From the NCBI GenBank assembly GCA_032622095.1, contig CP136061.1, positions 195,036,935-195,100,934 on the forward strand: a stretch of 64,000 nt of DNA, given 5' to 3'. The notes beneath the pieces were generated by a model. The model did not search any database and had not been told where the DNA came from. It worked only from the letters and a program-made list of their open reading frames with translations. Below, piece after piece: positions 13,195 through 25,860 of the stretch. Both the position numbers and the translations under genes were made by a program. The first letter of the stretch is position 1, and the number at the start of each line of letters is the position of its first letter. This stretch comes from Siphonodentalium dalli. Taxonomy: Eukaryota > Mollusca > Scaphopoda > Gadilida > Siphonodentaliidae.

Positions 13195-13556
13195 AACTCT
13201 ACCCGTGCTTGGGTTGGTTTGGTTTTGCTGAAAGGGAGTTATCGTTGCTTCAGCCACCAGGCCATATTGCGACGTTGCCAGTGTCAGTAACTGTTAACGA
13301 CGATGGATGAGAGATCGCATAGATGGTTTATATCACCGGAAAATTACTCCTCTGCACGCCGAAACCACCGACTCCGGGAAAGCAACTTACAAACTTGTCC
13401 TGATACACGAATCGTGTTGCCTTAATTACTTGTGACTGGATCTGAAAATCCGCGCATATCTAGATTTGAATCAGCTTCACGATTGCTGGATAGCTCACAA
13501 TGGCCTAATTGTGCCGTGCGTCTTACCTGCTGAGCCACCGGTTGACCAAACTACCC
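13195..13556 (-). mobile_element. tRNA-derived SINE
   Basis: On the minus strand, TGGCTCAGCAGG (13537-13526) matches the RNA polymerase III A box (TRGCNNAGYNGG) exactly, and GATTCAAATC (13472-13463) resembles a B box 54 bp further on. The sequence before the A box starts GGTCAACCGG. The roughly 270-bp body after the boxes is not tRNA. There is no plausible tRNA cloverleaf with CCA context, so this is a SINE head rather than a tRNA gene. The 3' border is approximate. Confidence 0.55.
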
Positions 13557-14004
13557 TATGTGCTGTAAGTAGTCCGGCCGTAATATATATATATATATAT
13601 TGATTGCCCAAGATGATAAAATTAACATGGAATATTTAAGCAACAAGTTCCCAATATGAAATTCGCTACTTTTACGCGATTTCAACATGATGTATCCCTA
13701 TCGAACGCACAACGTGGTATCATCACATTCATTCTCATTAATTATTGACGACTGAGGGAGGGTTCATGCTGGACTTGGATAACTTACGGCGGTATCACAT
13801 TGAATACGACTGTCGCTAGGCAAGGCCGGGCAAAGTTGTAACTTTGTTTATTTTTTTAATGGTTTGGAGTCTATGTTTGCATGAATATACATGAACGTCT
13901 CCTGCACTATATGATCGAACTTAATTTTTCCAGAAATCCTGTGGTATTGGACGCGCGGTATGTGGATTTATTTAATTCATGTATAGCTGCATGTGGTTTA
14001 AGAA

Positions 14005-14110
14005 AGATATTCCCCTCGCTGTCGGGTATTCGGCCAAATAAAAAAAACTCGGCTCCGCCTCGTTTAATTATGTTTCGGAATACCCGACTGGTCGGGGACT
14101 ATCCTACACA
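14005..14110. repeat. inverted repeat of about 100 bp
   Basis: 'gtcgggtattcggcca' (14022 on) pairs with 'cggaatacccgac' near 14075-14090, extended by 'cccctcg' / 'cggggac'. Confidence 0.5.
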
Positions 14111-14866
14111 TGTTCAGTTTAAAATAAAATAAGTCCTATTGAAGTTCGATTTCGACATTTTCGGAATTGTAAACAAAATTAGTTTTAGGGGATAGGGTAA
14201 ATTTTCGACACATTGTTGCAGTATGGCCACTCACATGTCGTGATTGTTTGGCATTGTTGTTTCGGACGAGACCATAGAACGTTTTTAAAACAATAATATT
14301 GTTGATCGAAGATAAAAATTGTTAAAAAGATAATCAACCAAACAAGTTTGAATCGTCATGGAAGATTTTGGGTCAAGTTTACAAATGTTCCGGAATTATG
14401 TTCTTATTTTATCGTGACCGTACTTGTACAATCCCTGGTCATTATATATGTCAAACAGATACCAATGACGCAAAAATACTGTCACATGCATCTAGTATCT
14501 GACCAATGATGGAGAAAAAATACACATCGAGACTCGGAATAGTCTCTGCTACTTTTCTCAACCTTTGGACACTAACCAGATATTATGTCACTGTGCCCGA
14601 CAGGAGACGTCCGATATTTTGACATACGGAAATGAAAAATTCGAGGCGGGTGCAACGAAATAAAAAACTAAGCGTATTTTGAGAATTGGCTCACGGACTA
14701 TATACGGTTGAATAATTTGTCAGGATACGGGGGGGGGGTAGTAAAATAGGGGGGGGGGGGTTAGTAAAATTTGCAGAAAGGTACGCCGTTTTTTTTTGCA
14801 TCTGGCATTTTTGGAACCTACCGTGAGGTTTGTTGAAAATCCCCAACCGTAATCGTAACTACCATA

Positions 14867-15610
14867 CTCGTATTTAAATTCGCGCATTACTATTTTTCGC
14901 TCAGTATTGAATTCGCGCACTTTGAATTCGGGTACCTAGCTGCGCGAATTCAAAACTGACAAAAAATATTTTCGTAAATGACTTGGATCTCATGACAGTT
15001 TCAGTTAATCATTCCTGGTGATATATGTTTGTATACAACAGCATCGCGATGGATTTATATCATGTAAAACATATCTGCATCATCAATTCGTTGAGAAGAT
15101 GTGTGTATGTGCTCCAAATAATTATTCTGACATTGAAATATTTATAGACAACATTCACATTAACTGGAAAGAAGTAAAACCACAACCGCGCATAGACGCA
15201 ACTATCTTCAGAACAAAATCAACAGTTGCGGGTTGCGTTCACATAGCTACAATCCAGGCTGCATGTGTTGTCCAGATGACATGCTTTCGCGCATCTTCAG
15301 TCTGGAACATGTGTATTTTTGTATTTCATGTGCATGTATTTCAACATCGACGGTATTACTATGATTTATCGCTTCGCATATTGTAATGTTTTTTTATGCT
15401 GTTGTCCGTACCGAAATATAGGCCTATAAACAGGCCTAATTGTCTATTCAGTCTAACCTCCCGTATTGCCTGTGACTCATTAACATGGCGCTTGTATTTT
15501 CCCTGTGATTTGTGGTATATAAACTCAGGAGTCGTACTATTTTTCGCTCAGTTTAAATTCTCGCACCGATGGGTGCGCGAAAAATAGTACTGCGCGAATT
15601 TAAATACGAG
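14867..15610. mobile_element. TA-flanked element with TIR CTCGTATTTAAATTCGCGCA
   Basis: The left end CTCGTATTTAAATTCGCGCA (14867 on) and the right end TGCGCGAATTTAAATACGAG (to 15610) are perfect inverts, followed inward on each side by 'tactatttttcgc' repeats. About 744 bp. The interior frame at 15018-15386 has no recognisable domain. Confidence 0.72.
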
Positions 15611-15790
15611 TAAGGTATGTGGATATATATAGGGAAAACGATAACGAATAGAATAACACAACTTCTAGTGACGTAATACCCTATTCGTAATTATTACATT
15701 ATATTGTAGTTCATTATGCGAACGGTGTCCAATAACAAACAATACCTTGGTGAACATTTTAATTCGTGACGGGAACTTCGCTGGTGGAGC

Positions 15791-15961
15791 ATTACAGATC
15801 ATGTGCCAGTGCATTATTTTATATATGCGATTCCATAGGGAGCCTCCCACATATAAGAGAATGCACTGGCTTACAAGGTGAAGGTAAATATTGTTAGGCA
15901 AATGTATTCTCTTATATAATTCGATGCTCCCTATGGGAGATTCGCATATATAAGAGAATTT
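15791..15961. repeat. degenerate hairpin-cassette remnant
   Basis: Two eroded hairpins, 'gtgccagtgcattattttatatatgcg..' (from 15799) and 'ggcaaatgtattctcttatata..' (from 15898), separated by the 'aaggtgaaggtaaatattgtta' spacer of the A2 type. Outer ends not recognised. Confidence 0.55.
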
Positions 15962-17067
15962 ATTTTATGTTTTCAAAAAAAATTCAGGAAGCTCCAGTCA
16001 GATAGGGGTTGGGGCAATACTAGTCCGATAGGCTCGTGAAACATGTCACTCAGAAAATTATTTTCTTTAATTCTTATTTCGTCATAATTGTCCTCAATGA
16101 CATGCAGGTCATAATATCATGATGAGATTACGACTGTCTGTATTAGAGGATCCATTGCATGAGTGTCCGTTTTTCCCCCAGTTTTATTTTTGTTTATTTG
16201 CTTGTTTTTGTTTTTAAATGTTTTTGTTATTTGTTATTCTGTTCTTTTTGTTTTGCTGATATATATATTGTTTGTGTTTCATCAATTGAGATTCTATAAA
16301 AACCTATATTTTAATTCGACCAATTGCATTGTATACCTTCAAGTTTCTCGTTAGATTTGGACATCTTATGTCAAACATCCATGTTTCGCAAATGGGTGCC
16401 AAAATCAACGGTTCGATGTCCTGGGTGTATTATAGTCATAGTGAAATAATAGTTAGGGGATCGAAAGTCAGTTTAAATAGACCGATCGATTTTGTCACGG
16501 TGACTGACATAGAAGTGGTGAGGTAACAGCGTGAAATATTTATTTTATAAATAGGTATATGGGTATTATAATCATAACATTGTCATTTGGACAATAAGTA
16601 ATGTCCTTTCTTTAAATATCAACCAAATATTTTAAAACTTATTCGCCACTTACCTTATTTGCTTAAGGTTCCATGTTACATCGTGTAATAATCCTCGGCA
16701 TTTTGCTCAAGTCCCATACGTCTCATGCGTCTGACAGCGATAACTAACAGCAGTAAACTGTTCAAACACAATCGATTTTACAATATCACGTGGGGTTACA
16801 GATCAGTTCATACCTGTATTTACCTGCAAGCGATGTTAAATATTGGTAGAAGTTGCAAGGATTATTCTACCTGATTAAGTAGGATTATAGCGAAATACAG
16901 AGATTCTGTTCTTTTCAGAAGATTATAATTATGATATATATGGTGTTGATCAGTTAATATAACACAAATCGTGATCGCTGTTTAATCAGCCTGACCATTA
17001 TGTTAGTCGTGTTAATATAAATCCGTGTATGACACAATTACTTTCGGGCAATTTTGGTGTTTGACCT

Positions 17068-17435
17068 TTAAGGGGGTGGGGGTCTGTACCCCAAATCCGG
17101 CAATTTATTGGACCATCTCCTTTTATAGTGAACAGAATATATGCAACAAATGAATGGATAAGTGCAAATACACCCATGTGCTCTATGAACGATGCAAACA
17201 ACATGGTAATTATAATGAAAATTTATTTATGACTCGAGTTTTTTTTTTCGATGAGTCCAGTCATAAATTCATTTTCATTATAATTACCATGTTGTTTACA
17301 TCGTGCATAGAGCACATGAGTGTGTTATGCTCTAATCCATGGCTCAAATTCATTCATTTGTTGCATATATTCTGTTGAGTATAAAAGGAGATGGTCCCAT
17401 AAAATGGCCGGATTTAGTGTACAGTACCCCTTTAA
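17068..17435. mobile_element. palindromic TTAA MITE with H-type termini
   Basis: Left TTAAGGGGGTGGGGGTCTGT, right ACAGTACCCCTTTAA. The arms match as inverted repeats across nearly the whole length ('ggaccatctccttttata' / 'tataaaaggagatggtcc', 'catggtaattataatgaaaa' and its complement), with a loop near 17240. Confidence 0.75.
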
Positions 17436-17667
17436 ATAATATTCATCGTGTCTGCGATGTAGTCAGTCCTTCGTTGACAATTAAGGTGGTGGAGATGACC
17501 ATGAAAACAATTTTAAAAAGCATGCCATGCATGAATCTCTACTCTGGCTATGCCAGTAGAGATCGTACTCCACCAGTTCAAAACCTGTGAACTTTTCGTT
17601 GTTCCGACATTCAAGGAATTTTATAACATTAAAAAAAAACAATGCATGCAGGTAATATATTTCTTAG

Positions 17668-17796
17668 TTAAAGTTGCATAATCCGAATTAACACTCCTAA
17701 ATTACTATTTCTTTGGCTTCAGCGGTAAAAACAATATTTGATTCGAGTCGAGGAACCCACCCATCAAAGCTCAGACAGAGTTATCATTTATCGATT
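17668..17796. repeat. element D 5' fragment
   Basis: TTAAAGTTGCATAATCCG, then 'ctcctaaattactatttc' and 'gaggaacccacccatcaaag' as in D; it ends abruptly at the hairpin fragment 17797-17843. Confidence 0.55.
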
Positions 17797-17843
17797 TTTC
17801 CTATGGGAGACTCGCATATATAAGAGAATACATTGGCACAAGG
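17797..17843. repeat. half hairpin fused to an element D fragment
   Basis: 'cctatgggagactcgcatatataagagaatacattggcaca' is half of the cassette hairpin, directly abutting the D fragment that starts with TTAA at 17668. A chimeric junction. Confidence 0.5.
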
Positions 17844-18387
17844 TTTGCGCTAAATTTCATAAAGCTACAGTCATGGAAGGGCTGAGAACAAGTATTAATT
17901 AACAAAGAAATATAGTCTATGCGTTGTTTGTTCAATGTTATTAAGTTCCCCGTCAGAATGGGTCAAAACATCAAAAAGTTCCCAGGTTTTTAACGGGTGG
18001 AACATGATCTTTATCAGTGTCAAGCTACTTCTTTAAACAGATGTATTCATTGAAAAGCTATAGCTAGCTCTTATCTAGTGCATACAATGGCCTAATTTTT
18101 TATAAGAACTACTACAGTAATAGAGCAAATTTGCATATTTCTTCCAAAACCTCACTTATTGATTTTCGAAAGAAGATAACATTTCCTACGAATTTAAATT
18201 GAATTTAGTTGGAATAATAATTTTTTTTAGCTTTCAGTTTTTTTTCTTTTTCTGTGTGATTTAAACAAAAAATCACATATACCGGTAGATTTTATGTTCA
18301 TTTAATCTTAGAACTATTTTTGTCATGCTCAGAAACATATCATATATTACATGCATGTATATAAGTTGGACTTGTGAATAACCTCCG

Positions 18388-19931
18388 TTAAAGGGGTACT
18401 GTATACGCCATTTTCAATAAACTATCGGTAAAAACAACGATCTAATATCGATAATATATAGAAAACTAAGTAATTTGAGTCGAAGATGTATTCTGTAAAC
18501 GTTCAGGTTAATAATTTGATATAAATTTAATTTATGGCTGGAGTCATAAATTAAATTACGAATTTCCGTGCACCAGACGTAATCAAAATAATTCACGGAC
18601 AGTGGATTGGGCATCTTCTTACTAAAAAAAAAATCACAATCCCTCATATAGGTCCTTTTGGCTAGAACAGTTTCTGTTATACAGGAATAGTACTCTGGAA
18701 TGATTTTTGTAACAAAATTGATCCCAAAGGTAACAACACAGTTTGGACCAAGGCTATTCACTTAGAGTATTTTAACAGGTATAAAAAATCTGAAAGTTCT
18801 ATACAAAGGGAATAACATCACCTTACTGCCCATGGTGCACTGCAATAAGTTGGTGCTAGCCTTATTATCACCAGATAGCCACCGAACCTACACAGTAGTC
18901 AAAGACACCACTCTCTCCTATTTTATTAAGATATACCTCTCCAGTGTTTTGTAACTTCTAGTGGAATATTTGCTGTTACCTCACTGTCACCTATCGTTAC
19001 TTCAATTTCAACTGACCGTATATATGCATTTCATTGTTAACCCTTTACCCAACAAACCGGCCAAAACCGGCCAAATAAAGCTTCAACAGCCTAAAATATC
19101 TTCGGTCTGTCTCAATAGAACCATACACATATGGATATCATTGGAACCGGCTCCTTGACCACATTGTGATAGTTACAGTTATGCCCTGTGCCAATGCATT
19201 CTCTTATATATGCGAGTCGACCATAGGTCGCCTCGCATATATAAGAGAATGCATTGGCCTAAAAAAAATCTTTTTTTTAACACTTTTTACCATTTTTTCT
19301 TACATTCTTTAACAATTTTATAATTTTTAATGTGTTAAGCCAATGCATTCTCTTATATATGCGAGGCGACCTATGGTCGACTCGCATATATAAGAGAATG
19401 CATTGGCACAGGGCCCTTCTGTTGGGTAAAGGGTTAAATCAAACATAATATATTTTTAATCCAGTGGTTTGCGATTGTAGGAAGCGTATGGGTGTATTCC
19501 GGTCTCTCGTGTGGCTTAGAATCCATTGGGGACCATAATGGAAATAAATGGTCTTAGGACTGTTTTCTTATGCTCTATCTCTGATGGTTTTTGGTCACCT
19601 GTTAGTGCCGGACAACTCCTTTACAGTCTTATATCCTGTATAAACGCCATACTCAAGCCACTCACTGATAGTGACTATACAATGACTTAATGAATATATG
19701 GGACTAGTATATATATGCATATAATATAACATTTATTTGATACATTTGCTTGAAAACTGTCAAAAAATTACTCGACAACGACAACTGGTAATTTCGCATT
19801 CCGGCTAATCTGCCATCCGTAACATTACTTCGTACTCAACAGACTTTCAAATAATGGAAATATGGTTACCTTATTCTACAACTCAGAGACTAAAGAAACC
19901 AACAACAACATTTGGGTACAGTACCCTTTAA
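18388..19931. mobile_element. MITE H copy 1, with about 1 kb inserted
   Basis: Left TTAAAGGGGTACTGTATACG (18388 on) and right GGGTACAGTACCCTTTAA (to 19931). It matches H copy 2 at both ends (left to about 18610, right from about 19655). The middle is foreign and contains MITE A copy 1. Confidence 0.7.
19037..19437. mobile_element. MITE A copy 1 (piggyBac-like, TTAA ends)
   Basis: TIR TTAACCCTTTACCCAACA at the left and its reverse complement TGTTGGGTAAAGGGTTAA at the right. Inside are two 67-bp hairpins (starting near 19190 and 19342), each beginning CCAATGCATTCTCTTATATA. The second hairpin is the exact reverse complement of the first, with about 80 bp of T-rich spacer between them. The TTAA border and CCC.. 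TIR start point to the piggyBac superfamily (inference). No coding capacity. It lies within H copy 1. Confidence 0.85.
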
Positions 19932-20451
19932 AGGCACGTGAGGCCTTAGTTGTCGAAAATATTCATATTTGTTCCAATCACCGTAAACAGAAAAACATTA
20001 AAACGCATACAGTTTCGTTCATAAATACAATGACCATCGCATAAACAGCATGTTATCATTAAGATTTACTATATTTTACCTAAGCAAGAGCCTGATTGTG
20101 TTACAGAAGACAACACAATGCTGCTGGCTAATCACACACAAATAGCATAAACGCTCTTTATTCGTTCCATATCAGGAATTCACCCACAAAGAACGCTCTT
20201 TATGTTTACCATCATAATATAAACAAACACCAGAAAAGTAACTTTTTATGCTTTTGTTTACATAACAATGGTCAAAAATATGACAATAACATACTGTTTA
20301 TGCGATATTTCTTATTTGTATACGGACAAAGTCTGTCTACATTTTGTTGTTCTTTCTGTTTGTGGCGGTTTTTGACGGGTGGAAATATTTTCACAGGATA
20401 CCCACTGCCAAGGCCAACCGTACCTTTAAATTCCAAAATGTAGCCTGCCAA

Positions 20452-20855
20452 TTAAAGGTACTCAATCCGATTCGATGGTCCCCATATCATCATATTCCAA
20501 CAACAACATTTTTTTAAATGCCACTTCAGTTATCAGAATCGAGTAATTGCCCAAAAATAATGCTAATTGCCCAAAACCTGTTATTTATCAACATTTTGTT
20601 CAACGAAATTTTGCCCGTTTGTCAAATATCTGACATAAAAAGCCACTTGATTTTAGAGTTATCCATCTTCATCAGTAATTTGGTCCGAGACCGTCTTCTC
20701 GTCGTCGACTGTTTACTGGGCCACCAAAAATTATTGGTGGTGAAAAATAATGGATTTCAAAAATCGATATCTGATCACTCTGAGCTTTGATGGGTGGGTT
20801 CAGAAGCCAAGGAAATAGTAATTTGCGAGCGCTAATTCGGATTATGCATCTTTAA
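20452..20855. mobile_element. element D copy 2 (divergent interior)
   Basis: Ends TTAAAGGTACTCAATCCGAT and ATTCGGATTATGCATCTTTAA. The right half shares 'ccacttgattttagagttatcc' and 'gagctttgatgggtgggttc' with 35061-35549; the left half differs. Confidence 0.6.
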
Positions 20856-21420
20856 AGTTCTGAACGATGTCCAGTTTACTGTAGATGCAAAATCGGTGGC
20901 ACCCAAATTCTATGCAGGGTTTACCCCCCTTGATGCTAGACTCGATAAGACTGGAAGCAGGTAGACTCCTCCACCGTCTCGTCGCTCTGACAGAGATTGC
21001 GAATTTCCATGCAGATATTCGACATATGACAATAAAGAGCGTTCACACCTGTAGGTAATTGCTTGTTTTCCTGATATGACAAAAAAATGTGTTTGAGTGA
21101 AATGTTGAAAACAGGACACAGATCATATTTCTAGCCGTGTCTTTAGTAATTCTTTTGTGAGTAATCTACACGAGGCAAGTGGGATAGGGGCTGGGGTAAT
21201 CACGAACGCGGAGTACATAATCCGGCCGAACGGATAGCGATCGGGTAGTTACCATTCTCATGGCGGGGAAATATTTCTATGAGGAAAAGCTGCCAGACAG
21301 TAATGTTGAAATGTTATATATGTATAGGTATTCATTTTGAATTGTCCATCGCCGATATATGAGAAAACCCTGTAAAATCAGCCAGGTAATATTTATTTTG
21401 GAAAAGTGTTATGCATGCTT

Positions 21421-22379
21421 GGAGTTTGGTAGACCAAGATATCAGCACCACAAGACATCCAATCCCAACCTATTTATTGGAATAAATATATAAAAATAGA
21501 CAACCATATGCTGTTAAAAACTAAATGGATAAAACAAGGTGTATTTTTTATGAATGACTTGATGAAAAGTGATGGTGGACTCTTAGACTATCCATCATTT
21601 TGCAGCACCTATAATTTACAAATTCCTTTCACACATTATCAAGTACTGTTGAACGCGATACCACCTCAATGGAGAGCATGTTTGAGAAATAGTGAGAAAC
21701 TTGAATCAATCAAAAAAAGAAAAAAGAAAAATTCTTAGGAAAGCCTTAAAACCATGTAAGATTTTTTACCCAATTTTTCTCAGACAATGTGCTGAAACAC
21801 ACTATCACATACAAGCAAAATGGTCTAATAGACTTGGAATAGCCTTATGTGATTTGGATTGGAAACAAATATACGTGAACCCATATCATATTACAGATGA
21901 TGCAGGTCTGATAAGTTTTCAATACAAAATTAATCAAGACATACTTTATTCAAATTCAAAATTATTCAAATGTAAACTGTCAGAAACAGAATTAGGCTCT
22001 TTTTGCGGGAACACAAAAGAAACAATTATACATCTCTTTTGGGATTGCCCTAACTCCAGCATAAGTTAAAAGAAAAGTGTGATATTATATTAGAACTAAA
22101 ACTAGAGTATATTGTCTTGGGTATGCATGGAGACATACATCCCAAGGATACTCGGGATATCTGTACAATATTGTATAGAAAATTTATATAGTCATGTAAA
22201 ATGAGATCTACCAACCCAACTGTGAATGGACTTATTGGATTTTTGAAATATTATAAAAGATTTGAACCTCTAAACACATATTCCTTGAATGATAGAAGTC
22301 AAAAATATGGGGAACGATGGAAAGCTCTGGAAGCAATTCTTAGAATTGAAAACGAGGTAATATTTACTTCTCAGTGAAC
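21421..22379 (+). pseudogene. L1-like retrotransposon ORF2 C-terminal remnant, frameshifted
   Basis: Three stretches read in order. First, PIYWNKYIKIDNHMLLKTKWIKQGVFF.. (from about 21455). Second, KALKPCKIFYPIFLRQ..AETHYHIQAKW..., with CGNTKETIIHLFWDCP, the C-terminal zinc knuckle, near 22005-22050. Third, DIILELKLEYIVLGMHGDI... to YKRFEPLNTYSLNDRSQKYG, ending at a stop near 22376. At least one frameshift (near 21720, in an A-rich run) and two stops (near 22066 and 22190) break it. It is a relative of the minus-strand element at 39482-43899 but clearly a different, older copy. The RT core is missing. Confidence 0.8.
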
Positions 22380-22670
22380 GTATTACTCAAACATGCTCAT
22401 AATATGGATTTAATAACTTTCCCCACGACAGTTCAGAAATAAAGTGATTAAAAATATTCACATTTCTCAAATAAACTGATTATCTAAAAATTACTCGCAA
22501 TATACTCTGTTTCTCTATATATACAAATGACATTTAATCATGTATACATGTATCAGAAAATATTTGAAAAAGGTATATACTATTGAATAACACTGATCTG
22601 AATAAAAATATTAAAACAAAAAAAATATTTATTTGATGTCCGATAAATACATTTAGGGTGGATACACACA

Positions 22671-23731
22671 CAGGGATGTGGCTAGAGGGGGTGTGGGGTG
22701 TCTCACCCCCCCCCAGCAGAGAGCTATATTTTCAATAGTTGGAAATTCCTAATTTCAGGTCAAAACAATTTATTGGGGGGAATTTATTGTTTTTCGACCA
22801 ATATTTGCATATGTTCCTATTTTTGGTCCAAATTTTAAAGAAATGGTCATCAGTTGGAAATTTTCCAACCTGAGGGGGGTGACAGGTTGGAAATTTCCAA
22901 CACTTGGAAAGCTTGTGTCCTGGTCCCTCCCCCGTGGCCAGTCAAAAACTTCTAGTTAATTTAAGAAAAACAATATTGTCATACAATTGGTCAACATTGT
23001 CATTGGAATTGTCATCAGTTGAAAATTTTCCAACCTAAGTGGGGGGTTGTCAGGTTTGAAATTTCCAACTCTAAGAAGACTTGAGGCTAGTCTAGATGTT
23101 ACGATTTTGCGATTTTCTTGTTCAGATTTCAAAATTTTCGCACACCGGGCCGAACCATGGTCGGCCCGGTGTGTCATTGCCCCATCCACATGGCCAATAC
23201 GAAACTGCTAATTAGTTTAGCAAAACAATATTTTACTACATTTGTAGACATAAATGGTCATCAGTTGAAGAATTTTCCAACCTGAGGGGGATCATGAGGT
23301 TTGAAATTTCCAACACTAGGAAAGCTTCAGTTGAGGCCAGTCTAGATGCTAGGATTTGCGATTTTCTTGTATAGTTTTCAAAATTTTCTCACACCGGGCC
23401 GAACAACCATGGTCGGCCCGGTGTTTCCTGGTCTGTTGTCGGTAGCTGTGTGCATTTGTCTGGAATTAGACCACTAGTTGTTTTTTTTGGGGGCAATTTT
23501 CAGTGTAAAATATCTTAATGTTCTCATACTGGGAACATAGAAGCATGGCTTATGAATATATAGGAAATTAGGCATGAGCATGAGCTACAATGGGGGGGGG
23601 GGGGGGGGTGCAAATGGAATTATGCAAAAAGTTGTGTTGGTGTGTTTCCGACTCAAGGGGGGGGGGGTGCAGTTGGAATTTCCCAAGGTGGACACCCCCC
23701 CCCCAGTGGAGACCCTCTAGCCGCATCCCTG
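22671..23731. mobile_element. element J, TIR CAGGGATGTGGCTAGAGGG
   Basis: Left 'agggatgtggctagaggg' (22673 on) and right 'ccctctagccgcatccct' (23713-23730) are inverted repeats. Interior: repeated 'ttggaaatttccaac' units and two near-perfect palindromes CACACCGGGCCGAACC-ATGGTCGGCCCGGTGTG (23141-23173) and a similar one at 23391-23424, plus poly-G runs. It sits just inside the left end of G copy 2. Confidence 0.6.
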
Positions 23732-24378
23732 TTAACACACATGCATGTAATTTCTGCATGTATTTTACATGGTCACACCAATCATTGATAGCATTAGTCG
23801 CCAGCGGGCGAGCGGACAATTTTCAACAGGCGAGACAAGTGAGCAGTTATAAGCCATTATCAAACTAACTGCTATCAAGACATTTCAGGCCAGTCATAAA
23901 TTCTTTCATGGATGCCGAAATGAATAAATCCTGTCTGATATCTGTTGCTGTTTTTCACGAGTTTTAATTCATTTCGAAAAGTTGATTTGAGTCCGTCGAT
24001 TTTATACTTGATTTGTTTCTCGTCATTTCAGGGTCATCCAAAATAAAAATAAAATGTGCAGAATTTGAAGCTCTTTTAGGGCGATTGTGATACACGAGTG
24101 TTTAATGTCCGATTAACAATCCGATATGCATGGTGCTCTCATGCCTTTAATAACGATACCATACGATTTATTAGCTTATGTTGTCATGGATGTAATGATA
24201 TTGAAGATATACAATATAGAACATAATAATACATAAAATATGCGCGGGTTGGGGGAGGGGTTGGGTGTCGCTGTGTACTTTCGGTGGGAATTGTGGCGTG
24301 GTGTTATGGTGATTCTAAATGAGGTTTCTTTTCTTAACAAAATGGGCGAAATATAGAGTAAAGCCGCATGAGAGATAT

Positions 24379-24423
24379 TGGGGGTGGGGTATCATGGGGT
24401 GGGGTGGGTGGGGTGGGTGGGGT
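24379..24423 (+). repeat. G-rich simple repeat, possible G-quadruplex
   Basis: Many runs of three to five G separated by single T or TATCAT. A second G-rich stretch is at 24245-24270. Both lie in sequence inserted in G copy 2. Confidence 0.6.
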
Positions 24424-24901
24424 ATCGTGGTTCTAATGAAGTTTAGTTTTTTGACATCAGGGACAAAAGTATTACCACATGAGAAGTAGTGTATCCACAG
24501 GCATTGGAAAATTAAGACAAAAAATACCGGTTCGTTGAGATTCCTCGGATAGTTTCAGAGCGATCGAGCTCATGTGATAACATTCAATTGGGATTTCCAT
24601 GCAAATATCTATTACAGCGCCAAAAAATTAATGCAGCTACAGCGTTGAAAGTAAAAAGAGTGACCCCCCACCCCATTTTTCACCCATAATTTACATAACA
24701 GTATATGTTTCTTAAACCAAAGGTTGAACAAGTTCCTAACTGTCACAATTTAGCTTGTACACTCTTGAATTATAACATTTTGGATCATAATCCATGATTG
24801 GGGAGGGGGTTGGTTCTTGAAAGCTTCCAATAACTAAGGGATTTAGTTGAATGTATCATCCTGGATTATCTGGGCATGAATGTACAATATGTTTAACTTA
24901 A

Positions 24902-25860
24902 AGACATATTATGGACTTATGAGGGTGCGTGAAAATGAAAAAGGTAGTACTCAAGCGCCATGCCAACTGTGGGAATGTAGCATTCTACTAACATCGCCGA
25001 AAATCTCAACGAAATCGACCATTCCATAGAACTCAATGTCTGAACTACGCTTAATTGTAAATATTTACATCTCGATTCGGGACGCAACAATCGGCGATAA
25101 ACTAACGCAAATTAGTTCGCCATCGAGAGTCATTGCATTTAATTAAAGTGGTACTGTACGCCATTTTCAATAAATTCCCGGTGATAACAACGATCTATTA
25201 TCGATACTATATAGAAATATAAGTAATTTGAGTCGAAGATGTATTCTGTAAACGCTCAGGTTAATAGGTTATCTTAAAATTTAATAATTTAAAAGTTAAT
25301 AATTTAATATAAATTGATTTTATGGCTCCAGCCATAAAATGGCGTCTCTTAAAATTGGAATTTCCGTGTACAAAACGTAATCAAATTATAATTGAGGGAT
25401 ACTGGATTAATAAAACAATTGCACACACGATCGTTTGAAACATTATGCTTATACGGGGAGAAAACCCAAGCCACTCATTGACTAGTGACCATACACTAAC
25501 TTAAATGAGTATATGGGACTACTAAGCATATAATATAATGTTTATTTGATTCATTTGGTTGAAAACTGTACAAAAATTACTCGACAACGACAATTTGTAT
25601 TTTTGCATTCCGGTAAATTTGCCATCCGTAACAATACTTCGTACTCAACAGACTTTCAAAAAATGGAAAAGTTGTTACCTTATTCTCCGACTCGGGGATT
25701 ATAGAAACCAACAACAACATCTTGGGTACAGTACCCCTTTAATACATAAGAATGACGGTGTGTGCTGTAAATTTGGATTACTATTCGTAAAAATAACTAC
25801 TTTGAGCAAGATTATTCTCAATTTCTATTTGGTTACCCTACCGGAGTGTTTCACATCACT
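24902..25860 (-). mobile_element. MITE K inserted in G copy 2 at a TTAA
   Basis: Flanked by TTAA at 24898-24901 and 25861-25864. Same sequence as 44995-45349 in the opposite orientation ('aacactccgg', 'gaatgacggtgtgtg', 'gggtgcgtgaaa'). Interrupted by H at 25147-25738. The empty target is visible in G copy 1 near 3810-3815. Confidence 0.75.
25143..25742. mobile_element. MITE H copy 2, inserted inside MITE K
   Basis: TTAA at 25143-25146 and 25739-25742. TIRs AGTGGTACTGTAC and GTACAGTACCCCT. Removing H and one TTAA gives exactly the length of the corresponding site in the uninterrupted K copy (near 45113-45125). Confidence 0.78.

Noticed and set aside
13463-13537. Possible tRNA gene on the minus strand
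   Set aside because: A and B boxes are present but no acceptor stem or cloverleaf can be drawn; treated as a SINE head.
15018-15386. 122-codon open frame inside the TA-flanked element
   Set aside because: No DDE, HTH or zinc motif visible and length too short for a transposase.
23568-23868. Gly/Pro-rich frames on both strands
   Set aside because: Products of poly-G/poly-C runs in element J.
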